Shown: piece after piece, positions 51,159 to 60,196 of the stretch
Layout: every line of letters starts with the position of its first letter
Numbering within the stretch: position 1 is the first letter of the stretch
Assembly (NCBI GenBank): GCA_043513815.1
Contig: CP121313.1
Span: 2,046,001 to 2,110,000 of the forward strand
Direction: 5' to 3'
DNA from: JANQIO01 sp043513815
Lineage (GTDB): Bacteria > Pseudomonadota > Gammaproteobacteria > Pseudomonadales > Halieaceae
Length of the DNA stretch: 64,000 nucleotides
Position numbers and translations under genes: made by a program
Notes under the pieces: generated by a model
What the model was told of the DNA's origin: nothing
Seen by the model: only the letters and a program-made list of their open reading frames with translations
The model's database searches: none

Positions 51159-53774
51159 TCAGGCTGACAGTTCCTGAATTTCCACGGCCGCGATGCGGGC
51201 GCCGTCTTCGGCCTTGCGCTGGAAATCAGCGATCTGGTCGAAGTTCAGGTAGCGATAAATATCGCCAGCCATGGCGTCGAGCTTTTCGGCGTAGGCCAGG
51301 TATTCTTCGGCGGTCGGGATTTTGCCGAGTATGGCACCCACTGAGGCGAGTTCCGCCGAGGTCAGGTAGACATTGGCGCCGTCGCCCAGTCGATTGGGGA
51401 AATTCCGGGTCGAGGTCGACAGTACCGTGCTGTTGGCCGCAACGCGGGCCTGATTACCCATGCACAGGGAGCAGCCGGGCATCTCGGTACGGGCGCCGGA
51501 GCGCCCGAAGATACTGTAGAAGCCCTCTTCCATGAGCTGGTGCTCGTCCATCTTGGTCGGCGGTACGATCCACATGCGCGTGGAGATAGAGCCCGGGTGT
51601 GCTTCGAGCAACCTGCCCGCAGCACGGAAATGGCCTATGTTGGTCATACAGCTGCCGATAAACACCTCATCGACTGCGTCGCCGGCCACGTCTGACAGAG
51701 TGCGAGCGTCGTCAGGATCATTGGGCGCACAAACGATAGGCTCCTTGATTTCGGACATGTCGATCTCGATGACCGCGGTATATTCGGCGTCCTTGTCAGC
51801 GCGCATCAGGCTGGGGTTTTCCAGCCATTCTTCCATCTTGCTGGCACGGCGCTCGAGAGTGCGGGCGTCACCGTAGCCATCGGCAATCATGGAGCGCAGC
51901 AGCACGATGTTGGAGCGCAGGTATTCCGCCACCGTCTCTTCGCTCAGGTCAATGGTGCAACCGGCGGCGGAGCGCTCTGCGGAGGCATCAGACAGTTCGA
52001 ATGCCTGTTCCACGGTGAGGTCTCGCAGGCCTTCGATTTCGAGAATACGGCCTGAGAAGATGTTCTTCTTGCCCTTTTTCGCAACGGTGAGCAGGCCTTC
52101 CTTGATGGCATAGAGCGGGATAGCGTGCACCAGGTCGCGCAGGGTGATGCCGGGCTGCATTTTGCCGGAGAAGCGAACCAGTACAGATTCTGGCATATCC
52201 AGTGGCATCACGCCGGTGGCCGCGGCGAAGGCGACGAGACCGGAGCCTGCCGGGAACGAGATTCCCATCGGGAAGCGCGTGTGTGAATCACCCCCGGTAC
52301 CCACGGTGTCAGGCAGCAGCATGCGGTTTAACCAGGAGTGGATAATGCCGTCGCCCGGACGCAGTGAAACCCCGCCGCGGGTTTTGATGAAGTCTGGCAG
52401 ACTGTGCTGGGTGTCGATATCCACGGGTTTTGGATAGGCCGCTGTGTGGCAGAAGGACTGCATGGTGAGATCCGCCGAAAAACCGAGGCAGGCCAGGTCC
52501 TTGAGCTCGTCCCGGGTCATGGGACCGGTGGTGTCCTGGCTGCCCACCGTGGTCATGCGCGGTTCGCAGTAGGTGCCCGGGCGGATGCCGTCCATGCCAC
52601 AGGCGTTGCCGACCATCTTCTGGGCCAGCGTAAAGCCCTTGCCGGTGTCTTCAGGCTGCTCTGGCTTGCGGAACAACTCCGACTCGGGCAGCCCCAGGGA
52701 TTCCCGGGCGCGGGTCGTAAGACCGCGGCCGATGATCAGGTTGATGCGGCCGCCGGCGCGCACCTCGTCCAGCAAGACCTGGGATTTGAGCTCAAACTCG
52801 GAGAGTACGTCACCGGACTCTGAAAGAATTTTTCCCTCATAGGGCCGGATCTCGATGACGTCACCCATGTTCAGGTCGTCCACCGGTGCTTCAAAAACCA
52901 GGGCACCGGCGTCTTCCATGGTGTTATAGAAGATCGGCGCGACCTTGCCACCGATACAGATGCCGCCAGACTTCTTGTTCGGGACGCCGTCCATTTCGTC
53001 ACCGAAGAACCAGAGCACCGAATTGGTCGCGGATTTGCGGGACGAGCCGGTGCCGACCACGTCGCCGATAAAAGCGACCGGCAGGCCCTTGGCCTTGATC
53101 GCCTCGATCTGCTCCATCGGGCCGGTGACGCCGGGTTCATCCGGCTGCAGGCCCTCACGGGCCATCTTGTACATGGCCAGGGCGTGGAGGGGAATGTCAG
53201 GCCTCGACCAGGCATCGGGTGCGGGGGACAGGTCGTCGGTATTGGTTTCACCGGTGACCTTGAAGACCGTGGTCTTGATTGATTGCGGAACTTCCGGTTC
53301 GCTGGTGAACCACTCACCATCGGCCCAGGACTGCATGACGGCGACGGCATGTTCGTTGCCGTTGCGCGCCAGCTCTTCGACGTCGTGGAAAGCATCGAAC
53401 ATCAACAAGGTGTGCTTGAGCTGCTCGGCGGCGAGAGTGGCCAGGGCGTCGTCAGACAACAGGCCGACCAGGGTTTCGATATTGTAGCCGCCCAGCATAT
53501 TCCCCAGCAGCTTCACGGCCGCCTCGCGGTCGATCAGCGAACACTCTGTTTCGCCCTTGGCGACCGCTGACAAGAAGCCGGCTTTCACATAAGCGGCCTC
53601 GTCAACACCCGGTGGGACGCGCTCGCTGATCAGGGTGACCAGTGTCTGCTCTTCTCCCGCCGGCGGTGCCTTCAGGAGTTCTACCAGTTCGGCGGTCTGC
53701 TCAGCGTTGAGGGGCTTGGGTGGGATGCCCTGGCTGGCCCGTTCCTGTACATGTTCGCGGTAGGCTTCTAACAC
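51159..53774 (-). CDS. acnB: Aconitate hydratase B
   Basis: 871 residues, close to the 865 of E. coli. The N-terminal HEAT-like domain (MLEAYREHVQERASQGIPPKPLN) identifies the B type; a swivel domain and the catalytic region follow. Cluster cysteines are in DEVFIGSCMTNIGHF and GCSLCMGNQARV. VGTGGDSHTRFPMGISFPAG is the substrate-site signature. The enzyme interconverts citrate and isocitrate in the TCA cycle. It ends convergent with tgpA (49 bases) and is divergent from the DUF1289 gene. Confidence 0.97.
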   Translation of the reverse strand: MLEAYREHVQERASQGIPPKPLNAEQTAELVELLKAPPAGEEQTLVTLISERVPPGVDEAAYVKAGFLSAVAKGETECSLIDREAAVKLLGNMLGGYNIETLVGLLSDDALATLAAEQLKHTLLMFDAFHDVEELARNGNEHAVAVMQSWADGEWFTSEPEVPQSIKTTVFKVTGETNTDDLSPAPDAWSRPDIPLHALAMYKMAREGLQPDEPGVTGPMEQIEAIKAKGLPVAFIGDVVGTGSSRKSATNSVLWFFGDEMDGVPNKKSGGICIGGKVAPIFYNTMEDAGALVFEAPVDDLNMGDVIEIRPYEGKILSESGDVLSEFELKSQVLLDEVRAGGRINLIIGRGLTTRARESLGLPESELFRKPEQPEDTGKGFTLAQKMVGNACGMDGIRPGTYCEPRMTTVGSQDTTGPMTRDELKDLACLGFSADLTMQSFCHTAAYPKPVDIDTQHSLPDFIKTRGGVSLRPGDGIIHSWLNRMLLPDTVGTGGDSHTRFPMGISFPAGSGLVAFAAATGVMPLDMPESVLVRFSGKMQPGITLRDLVHAIPLYAIKEGLLTVAKKGKKNIFSGRILEIEGLRDLTVEQAFELSDASAERSAAGCTIDLSEETVAEYLRSNIVLLRSMIADGYGDARTLERRASKMEEWLENPSLMRADKDAEYTAVIEIDMSEIKEPIVCAPNDPDDARTLSDVAGDAVDEVFIGSCMTNIGHFRAAGRLLEAHPGSISTRMWIVPPTKMDEHQLMEEGFYSIFGRSGARTEMPGCSLCMGNQARVAANSTVLSTSTRNFPNRLGDGANVYLTSAELASVGAILGKIPTAEEYLAYAEKLDAMAGDIYRYLNFDQIADFQRKAEDGARIAAVEIQELSA

Positions 53775-53894
53775 GGTAAAACTCCTGGAAGGTCGGTAAA
53801 TAACGGGGCGCGATTATAGCTCAAGCGGCTTTTTGCCGCACGGTGAGAAGCGCAATACTGTGCATTCACCGGGGTGATATCTTAAAATACCGTC

Positions 53895-54350
53895 ATGCGT
53901 GAGCCTCATGTGAAAACCCCTTGTATCGGTGTGTGTTCTACCGGAATCGGAGACCGTGTCTGCCGCGGCTGCAAGCGCTTTGCCCACGAGGTGATCAACT
54001 GGAACAGCTACTCGGATGCCGAGAAGCGGCTGGTTGACCAGCGCCTCGGAGAGTTCCTCAGCCGCTGCACGCAAAACAAGCTCCAGGTGCTGGATGCTGT
54101 GCTGCTGGAGCAGCAGCTGGTATCACAACAGATCGCCTACCCCGCTCACCGGGATGTCTATTGCTGGGCCTACGCCTTGCTAAAGGCCGGAGCCAGCCAG
54201 ATCGACGATCCGGCGGATTACGGCCTGCATATTGACGCCGAGTTTCGCGATACCGCGCTTATCGAGTTGCGCAAGGCGATAGATGAAGAGTTCTATATAT
54301 TGTCCGAGGCCTACTACGAGCGCTACCTCAGTGCGGTAGAGATCGCCTGA
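53895..54350 (+). CDS. DUF1289-containing protein
   Basis: 151 residues. MREPHVKTPCIGVCSTGIGDRVCRGCKRFAHEVINW shows the DUF1289 cysteines C10, C14, C23 and C26, a probable metal or Fe-S site. The rest (about 60-151), helical and charged, is an extension beyond the usual 60-80 residue DUF1289 protein. Function unknown. It overlaps the miaE start by one base, so co-expression with a di-iron tRNA enzyme is likely and a cluster or iron-handling role is conceivable. Confidence 0.85.
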   Translation: MREPHVKTPCIGVCSTGIGDRVCRGCKRFAHEVINWNSYSDAEKRLVDQRLGEFLSRCTQNKLQVLDAVLLEQQLVSQQIAYPAHRDVYCWAYALLKAGASQIDDPADYGLHIDAEFRDTALIELRKAIDEEFYILSEAYYERYLSAVEIA

Positions 54351-55003
54351 TGCCCGGGCCAGACCAGCAGACGCTGGAGCAACGGCTGGCGCCGTTGCGA
54401 GAGTTTCTGGGCTGCTCGACCCCGGATGCCTGGATTGACTGGGCCCTGGCCAATCCGGAACTGTTGCTTATCGATCATGCCAACTGTGAAAAAAAGGCCG
54501 CTTCGACGGCACTCAACCTGATCTTTCGCTATACCGAACGCCCGACCTTGCTGCACAAACTCTCGCGGCTGGCGCGGGAGGAGTTGCGGCATTTCGAGCA
54601 GGTGCTCAGCATCATGGAGCGGCGGGGCATCGACTACACCACCATTGGTGCTGCGCGCTACGCCTCAGGCCTGCGGGTCGGCGTCCGCTCCAGTGAGCCC
54701 GGCAGGCTGGTAGACACGCTGGTGGTCGGCGCCGTCATCGAAGCGCGGTCCTGCGAGCGGTTTGCGGCACTTGCGCCGCATCTGGATCCGGAGCTGGGGG
54801 ATTTTTATCGTTCCCTGTTGAAAAGCGAATCCCGCCACTTTCGGGATTACCTGACACTCGCCGAGCAGGCCTCAAACCCGGAAGAAGTGGCGCGCAGGGT
54901 AGATGTTTTCCTCGCCCTGGAAGTACCGCTGATCCAGGACGAGGATGTGGAGTTCCGCTTTCACAGCGGCATTCCTGCTGAGGTTGTTACTGTAAGCGCC
55001 TGA
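54350..55003 (+). CDS. miaE: tRNA 2-methylthio-N6-isopentenyladenosine hydroxylase
   Basis: 217 residues. A ferritin-like four-helix fold with di-iron ligands: LLIDHANCEKKAASTALNLIFRY, LAREELRHFEQVLSIMERRG (E-x-x-H), VVGAVIEARSCERFAALA and SESRHFRDYLTLAE (second E-x-x-H). It hydroxylates the isopentenyl side chain at tRNA position 37, an O2-dependent step. Size matches MiaE of Pseudomonas and Salmonella. Confidence 0.93.
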   Translation: MPGPDQQTLEQRLAPLREFLGCSTPDAWIDWALANPELLLIDHANCEKKAASTALNLIFRYTERPTLLHKLSRLAREELRHFEQVLSIMERRGIDYTTIGAARYASGLRVGVRSSEPGRLVDTLVVGAVIEARSCERFAALAPHLDPELGDFYRSLLKSESRHFRDYLTLAEQASNPEEVARRVDVFLALEVPLIQDEDVEFRFHSGIPAEVVTVSA

Positions 55004-55017
55004 TATTTAAGCGCTTA
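54993..55017 (+). terminator. Weak stem-loop at the miaE end, shared by convergent genes
   Basis: TAAGCGC (54993-54999) pairs with GCGCTTA (55011-55017), followed by TTTATCTTTAAGTGTTTT. It overlaps the miaE stop and lies 32 bases from the convergent ppi end. Confidence 0.4.
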
Positions 55018-55048
55018 TTTATCTTTAAGTGTTTTCGAGCAGGCAAGC

Positions 55049-55543
55049 TTACTCAGTCACTTCCACTTTCTCGATGATCACGTCTTCGCGCGGCACATCC
55101 TGGTGGCCGCCGGCAGAGCCCGTCGCGACGCCTTTGATGGCATCCACGACGTCGGTGCCCGCCACCACCTTGCCAAACACTGCGTAGCCCCAACCCTGGG
55201 GCGTCGGCGCGCTGTGATTGAGAAAGTCATTGTCCTTGACGTTGATGAAAAACTGCGCGGTGGCGGAATGGGGGTCCATGGTGCGTGCCATCGCAAGCGT
55301 GTAGCACTCATTCTTGAGGCCGTTGTCCGCTTCATTTTCAATGGGCGTTCCCGTCGGTTTCTGGTTCATGCCCGGCTCGAAACCGCCGCCCTGGATCATG
55401 AAGCCGTCGATGACCCTGTGAAAAATCGTGCCGTCGTAATAGCCGTCGCGGGCGTAGGCGAGAAAATTTTCGCTGCTCTTGGGGGCTTTTTCGAAATCCA
55501 GTTCGATGGAAATATCGCCGTGGTTGGTCTTGAGTACAATCAT
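55049..55543 (-). CDS. ppiB: Cyclophilin-type peptidyl-prolyl cis-trans isomerase
   Basis: 164 residues with no signal peptide, so cytoplasmic. Active-site elements are FHRVIDGFMIQGG (catalytic Arg), ATAQFFINVKDNDFLNH and GYAVFGKVVAGTDVVDAI. It speeds proline isomerisation during folding. Convergent with miaE; upstream 55544-55770 separates it from glnS on the other strand. Confidence 0.95.
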   Translation of the reverse strand: MIVLKTNHGDISIELDFEKAPKSSENFLAYARDGYYDGTIFHRVIDGFMIQGGGFEPGMNQKPTGTPIENEADNGLKNECYTLAMARTMDPHSATAQFFINVKDNDFLNHSAPTPQGWGYAVFGKVVAGTDVVDAIKGVATGSAGGHQDVPREDVIIEKVEVTE

Positions 55544-55721
55544 GGATACCTCGTTTGTTTAGGTGTGTGCGGGCCGTGATGCTCGGCAGGTGGCGCATGA
55601 TAAGGGGTTTTCAGGCATAAGGGGAACCGCTGGCGACGGCGGACGCCTGCGCAGCTGGTTGGGAGCTGCGCTGTGGTATCTCTGCACTATCATCGCACTA
55701 CAGAATCACCGCGTTGTTCCC

Positions 55722-55727
55722 TATAAT
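55722..55727 (+). promoter_or_regulatory. Likely -10 element for glnS
   Basis: TATAAT 44 bases before the glnS ATG. No good -35 is seen 16-18 bases upstream. Confidence 0.4.
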
Positions 55728-55770
55728 ACGCGCCCTTCGGACAACCCCCGGCCAGGACTCGCCAGCAGGT

Positions 55771-57441
55771 ATGACAGAGACATCCGCCCCCAGTAACTTT
55801 CTCGACAACATCGTCCGGGAGGATCTCGCTAGCGGTCGCGTCAGTGAAGTCGTTACCCGCTTCCCGCCGGAGCCCAACGGCTACCTGCATATCGGACACG
55901 CCAAGTCCATCAGCGTGAATTTCGGCCTTGCCGAACGCTTCGGCGGGCGCTGCAACCTGCGATTTGACGATACCAATCCCCTCAAGGAGAGCCAGGAGTA
56001 CATAGAGTCTATCCAGGCTGACGTGCGCTGGCTGGGCTATCAATGGGACGGCGAGGTCCGGTATGCCTCATCCTACTTCGGACAGCTGTACGAGTGGGCC
56101 CGGCACCTGGTGCTCGAGGGCAACGCCTACGTCTGTGACCTGACCGCGGAAGAAACCCGTGAATACCGTGGCACCTTGACCGAGCCTGGACGCAATAGTC
56201 CCTTCCGTGACCGCTCGGCGGAGGAAAACCTGGCCTTGCTGGAAGGCATGAAAAATGGTGACTTCGAGGAGGGCAGCCGGGTGTTGCGTGCCCGCATCGA
56301 CATGGCCTCGCCGAATATGAATATGCGCGACCCCACGCTGTACCGGATCCGCAAGGTCACGCATCACCAGACCGGTGATGACTGGTGCATTTACCCTACC
56401 TACGACTTTGCCCACGGCCAGGAAGATGCCATCGAGGGCATCACCCACTCAGTGTGTACTCTGGAATTTGAAGACCATCGGCCGCTGTACGACTGGTTGA
56501 TCGAACACCTGCCGGTACCTTCACGGCCCCGGCAATACGAGTTCGGCCGCTTGAATCCCAGTTACACCGTGACCAGCAAACGCAAGCTGCGGCAACTGGT
56601 GGACGAGGGTGTGGTCAGTGGTTGGGACGATCCCCGCATGCCCACGGTCTCGGGCATGCGCCGTCGCGGTTACTCACCAGCCTCTATCCGCCGCTTCTGC
56701 GACATGATCGGCACTACTCGCAGCGACGGTATCGTAGACGTGGCAATGCTGGAGCACGCGATTCGCGACGACCTCAATGAAAATGCTCCGCGCGCGATGT
56801 GCGTGTTGGATCCGCTGCGGGTGGTGCTGGTGAACTACCCGGAAAACCAGGTAGAAAGTCTGGTCGCAGCGGTCCATCCGAACCGGCCCGAACTGGGTGA
56901 GCGGGAACGGCCTTTTGCCAGGGAATTGCTGATTGATCGTGATGATTTCCGCGAGCAGGCCAACAAGAAATACAAGCGTCTGGTGCTCGGCAAGCGTGTG
57001 CGCCTGCGCAATGCCTATGTGATCCAGGCGCTGGACGTTGAGCGCGACGCCGCCGGCGAAGTCACTACAGTGCTGTGCGAGGTGGTGCCAGACACGCTGG
57101 GCGAGGACCCGGCGGACGGCGTGAAGCCCAAGGGTGTGATTCACTGGGTATCGGCGGCCCACGGCGTGCCAGTGGAATTACGGCTTTATGACAGGCTGTT
57201 CAGTGTCGAGGCACCGGACCGGGGCGACGAGGACTTTCACCAGTACCTGACGCCGGATTCCCTGCGGGTAACCACGGCGGCCGTGGCTGAGCCTGCGCTG
57301 GCTGAGGCAGCGCAGGAACAGTCATTCCAGTTTGAGCGAGAGGGCTACTTTGTTGCTGACCGCTTTGATCACCGCGCCGACGCGCCCGTGTTTAACAAGA
57401 CCATTGGCCTGCGGGATACCTGGCAGAGGCAGGACGGCTGA
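55771..57441 (+). CDS. glnS: Glutaminyl-tRNA synthetase
   Basis: 556 residues from ATG 55771; the open frame reaches further upstream through the promoter. Class I signature: FPPEPNGYLHIGHAKSI (HIGH motif) near residue 40 and VTSKRKLRQL (KMSKS equivalent) near residue 270. The C-terminal anticodon-binding barrels follow (KGVIHWVSAAHGVPVELRLYD). It charges tRNA-Gln. It is followed by cysS after 20 bases. Confidence 0.97.
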   Translation: MTETSAPSNFLDNIVREDLASGRVSEVVTRFPPEPNGYLHIGHAKSISVNFGLAERFGGRCNLRFDDTNPLKESQEYIESIQADVRWLGYQWDGEVRYASSYFGQLYEWARHLVLEGNAYVCDLTAEETREYRGTLTEPGRNSPFRDRSAEENLALLEGMKNGDFEEGSRVLRARIDMASPNMNMRDPTLYRIRKVTHHQTGDDWCIYPTYDFAHGQEDAIEGITHSVCTLEFEDHRPLYDWLIEHLPVPSRPRQYEFGRLNPSYTVTSKRKLRQLVDEGVVSGWDDPRMPTVSGMRRRGYSPASIRRFCDMIGTTRSDGIVDVAMLEHAIRDDLNENAPRAMCVLDPLRVVLVNYPENQVESLVAAVHPNRPELGERERPFARELLIDRDDFREQANKKYKRLVLGKRVRLRNAYVIQALDVERDAAGEVTTVLCEVVPDTLGEDPADGVKPKGVIHWVSAAHGVPVELRLYDRLFSVEAPDRGDEDFHQYLTPDSLRVTTAAVAEPALAEAAQEQSFQFEREGYFVADRFDHRADAPVFNKTIGLRDTWQRQDG

Positions 57442-57461
57442 GCCGCCGCAAAGGAGAACGC

Positions 57462-58838
57462 ATGAGCCTGTTTTTGCACAACACCCTGAGCGGCGAAAAG
57501 GAGCGTTTTGTACCGCTGGAGCCCGGGCGGGCCACCATGTACGTCTGTGGCCCGACCGTATACAACCTTGCGCACATCGGCAACGCGCGACCGGCGGTAG
57601 TATTTGACACCCTGTTTCGACTGCTTCGGACCCACTACGCCGAGGTTGTTTACGCTCGAAACATCACCGACATAGATGACAAGATCATTGCGGCCTGCGC
57701 CGATTCCGGCCGCGACATGGCGGAGTTTACCGAGGAGTTCACGCGCAAGTACCGGGAGGATATGGGAGCGCTGGGAGTATTGGCGCCAACCCTCGAGCCC
57801 CACGCGACCCATCACCTGGCCGAGATGATCGCCCTGACAGAGACCCTGGTGGAGAAGGGTCACGCCTATGTCGCCGATGGCCACGTGCTGTTCGCGGTAC
57901 AGTCCATGGAGGACTACGGCAAGCTGTCTCGCCGAAACCTGGATGACATGCTCGCGGGCGCACGGGTCGAGGTCGCCGATTACAAACGCTATCCGGGCGA
58001 CTTCGTGCTGTGGAAACCTTCCAGTGATGAAGAACCCGGTTGGGACAGCCCCTGGGGCCGTGGCCGGCCCGGTTGGCACCTGGAGTGCTCGGCCATGATT
58101 CGCGAGCACCTGGGCGAGACCATCGATATTCACGGCGGTGGTCGCGACCTGATTTTCCCTCATCACGAGAATGAGATTGCCCAGAGCCGCTGTGCCCATG
58201 GCGGCGACTACGTGCGCTACTGGTTGCACAATGCCTACGTCGATATCGATGGCGAGAAGATGTCAAAGTCGTTGGGAAATTTCCATACCGTGCGCGACCT
58301 GTTGCAACAGTTTCCCGGAGAAGTGTTGCGCTTTGCCTTGCTCTCGGCCCACTACCGTTCACCGCTGAATTTCTCTGCCGATCTGCTGGGCCAGGCCCGT
58401 TCTGCCCTCGATGCTCTCTACACAGCCTTGCGTGAAGTGGCCGATGTGGAGCCAGATGAAGTGATCTCGCTGCCCGAGGAGCGGTTCTACGCTGCGCTCA
58501 ATGATGATCTCAATACTCCCCAGGCCATCGCCGAGCTGCATGCGCTTGCCAAGGCACTCAACAAGGCCGATGTCGCCGACAAGCCGCGTTTGAAGGCACG
58601 GCTGCTGGCGGGTGCAGGACTTCTGGGGCTGCTCTCGGCAGACCCGGAAGAATGGTTTCAGCAGGCCGCCGGTGAGGGCGCCATCAGCGCTGCAGATATC
58701 GAGGCGGCCATTGCCGAGCGCCAACAGGCCAAGGCCGACCGGAATTTTGCCCGCGCTGATGAGCTGCGCGAATACCTCACCGCCCAGGGCGTGGTGCTTG
58801 AAGACTCCCGCGAAGGAACCACCTGGCGGAGGGGCTAG
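57462..58838 (+). CDS. cysS: Cysteinyl-tRNA synthetase
   Basis: 458 residues. YVCGPTVYNLAHIGNARPAVVFD has the first zinc Cys and HIGN; CSAMI and FPHHENEIAQSRC supply the other zinc ligands; KMSKSLGNF is the second ATP motif. C-terminal DALR domain is helical. AAAGGAG precedes the ATG. It charges tRNA-Cys. Confidence 0.97.
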   Translation: MSLFLHNTLSGEKERFVPLEPGRATMYVCGPTVYNLAHIGNARPAVVFDTLFRLLRTHYAEVVYARNITDIDDKIIAACADSGRDMAEFTEEFTRKYREDMGALGVLAPTLEPHATHHLAEMIALTETLVEKGHAYVADGHVLFAVQSMEDYGKLSRRNLDDMLAGARVEVADYKRYPGDFVLWKPSSDEEPGWDSPWGRGRPGWHLECSAMIREHLGETIDIHGGGRDLIFPHHENEIAQSRCAHGGDYVRYWLHNAYVDIDGEKMSKSLGNFHTVRDLLQQFPGEVLRFALLSAHYRSPLNFSADLLGQARSALDALYTALREVADVEPDEVISLPEERFYAALNDDLNTPQAIAELHALAKALNKADVADKPRLKARLLAGAGLLGLLSADPEEWFQQAAGEGAISAADIEAAIAERQQAKADRNFARADELREYLTAQGVVLEDSREGTTWRRG

Positions 58839-59083
58839 AAGCCTGGCCGGGGCCTGCTAAACCTGTGCTGGCGGGACTGGAGTGCGGCGCAGCAGGGGCC
58901 TGAAAAGAGCAGCGACTCTGCTGCCAAAATGAGTGTGTGAATCCCCTTGCAGCCCACGCTGGCGCCGGGTACTTGCAGTCTTCCCGCGGCAAACGTGATT
59001 TTGTGACCTCTGTCGTTTCCTTTTGACGGGATTCGGGTAGAAAGAAACCCGGTTATCCGTGAAACAGCCAGGAGATGGGGATC
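58839..59083. other. Intergenic gap with no recognised element
   Basis: I see no gene, terminator with T-run or repeat in it. AGGAG at 59070-59074 serves the following gene. Confidence 0.5.
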
Positions 59084-59413
59084 ATGAAGAGCTGTCTACG
59101 CCAACTGACCAATGCAGGGGTGAGGCATAGAAACGCCAGTAAGTATGCAGTCATTGATGGGCGCCAGGTGGCGCTGCCAGTGGATGCGCGCTTCTACTTC
59201 CAGGACAAGCGCGGCTGTTGGTACTGGTCCAGCCGCAAGCCGCGGGTGAAAGGCGACGACTGGACACCCAACAAGGCGCCCGTGCAGGTCCGGTCAGAGC
59301 AGGGCTACCCGCGCTGTCTCATCACACCGGCCAGGGCTGCAGCCGATGCCTGGCGCGACACTGTGATGCGTGTGATCAGTCCGGACAATATGCCGCTGGC
59401 TCTGTCGAGATAG
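59084..59413 (+). CDS. Small basic protein of unknown function
   Basis: 109 residues from ATG 59084, chosen because AGGAG lies nine bases upstream; an ATG at 59075 overlaps that site. The chain is rich in Arg, Lys, Trp and Tyr (MKSCLRQLTNAG..., FYFQDKRGCWYWSSRKPRVKG). I do not recognise a family. The net positive charge and paired aromatics would fit RNA or DNA binding, but this is a guess. No signal peptide or membrane segment. It stands alone between cysS and a minus-strand gene. Confidence 0.6.
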   Translation: MKSCLRQLTNAGVRHRNASKYAVIDGRQVALPVDARFYFQDKRGCWYWSSRKPRVKGDDWTPNKAPVQVRSEQGYPRCLITPARAAADAWRDTVMRVISPDNMPLALSR

Positions 59414-59573
59414 TACTGAGATTGTGCTTGGACCGTGCTGAGATAGTGCTGAAATAGCGCGGTCGGGGGAGCGGGCCTGCAGTCGGTCCGCGGCCAGCGC
59501 TCATTAAGTCTTGAAACATCAACGTAAGCGAGGCCGGTCGCCTTGCCGATGGGTTACGGCCTGAACTCAGGAC
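59414..59573. other. Gap between convergent small genes
   Basis: Contains imperfect copies of GTGCTGAGATA around 59411-59458; no gene or clear terminator. Confidence 0.4.
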
Positions 59574-60086
59574 TCAGGCGGCAGCCTGTTCCTGCGCCTT
59601 GATCCAGTCAGCTAGCTCGGCGCGACCGCCTACCAGGGTCTTGATGACCCGCATATGAAAAGTGCGATAGAGCGTGTCCCACTCTGCCCGGGCCAGGTGC
59701 AAGACCACGGCGCGCTTGGTGTCGACATCCTTGGGAAGACCGCCGGGATCGCATACTTCGCCCTTGAGTCCGCAGGTCAGCAGCTCCTGGACCATCACGT
59801 TTTTGGCGTTCTCCTGAATGTTCTGCTCCATGGCGTCCAGCGCGGCCTTGAGTTTTTTGCGCATGGGAAAGTCTTCTGCGCGGATCAGGTTGTGAAGGAA
59901 GACCGGGAACAGGAATTCGATAACACGCCTGGCCTGCGCTTCGTTGGCCTCGTGCAGGTCCATTTTGATTTTGGGCAAAATCGGACCACTGGTCGCCAGC
60001 ACGTTGACACTTTCCAGGTCCGGAAACATGTCCATTCGTGAGCAGACCAGCGCTCTATGCGTCAGTGGATAAGCCGAAGTGGTCAT
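59574..60086 (-). CDS. Uncharacterised 170-residue cytoplasmic protein
   Basis: 170 residues, not recognised. Mostly helical (NEAQARRVIEFLFPVFLHNLIRAEDFPMRKKLKAALDAMEQ, LADWIKAQEQ at the end), with two Cys at about 105 and 112 (LTCGLKGEVC). No signal peptide or membrane helix. A TATAAT read on the minus strand at 60110-60105 lies 18 bases before the ATG and could be its promoter; with that -10 the leader would be only about a dozen bases without a ribosome-binding site. An alternative start is the Met at 60035. Confidence 0.6.
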   Translation of the reverse strand: MTTSAYPLTHRALVCSRMDMFPDLESVNVLATSGPILPKIKMDLHEANEAQARRVIEFLFPVFLHNLIRAEDFPMRKKLKAALDAMEQNIQENAKNVMVQELLTCGLKGEVCDPGGLPKDVDTKRAVVLHLARAEWDTLYRTFHMRVIKTLVGGRAELADWIKAQEQAAA

Positions 60087-60104
60087 TGTCGTTTTTTTGC
60101 CCTT

Positions 60105-60110
60105 ATTATA
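60105..60110 (-). promoter_or_regulatory. -10-like element for the 170-residue gene
   Basis: Read on the minus strand this is TATAAT inside an AT-rich run. The matching -35 region is poor. Confidence 0.35.
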
Positions 60111-60196
60111 TTTCGCTCGTTTAACGCGCCCTGTCGCCAGTGCTTTCAGTCGCGTCCGGGCATCCCCTGGCCCGGTGGCAGACTATTCCCGCTTCT

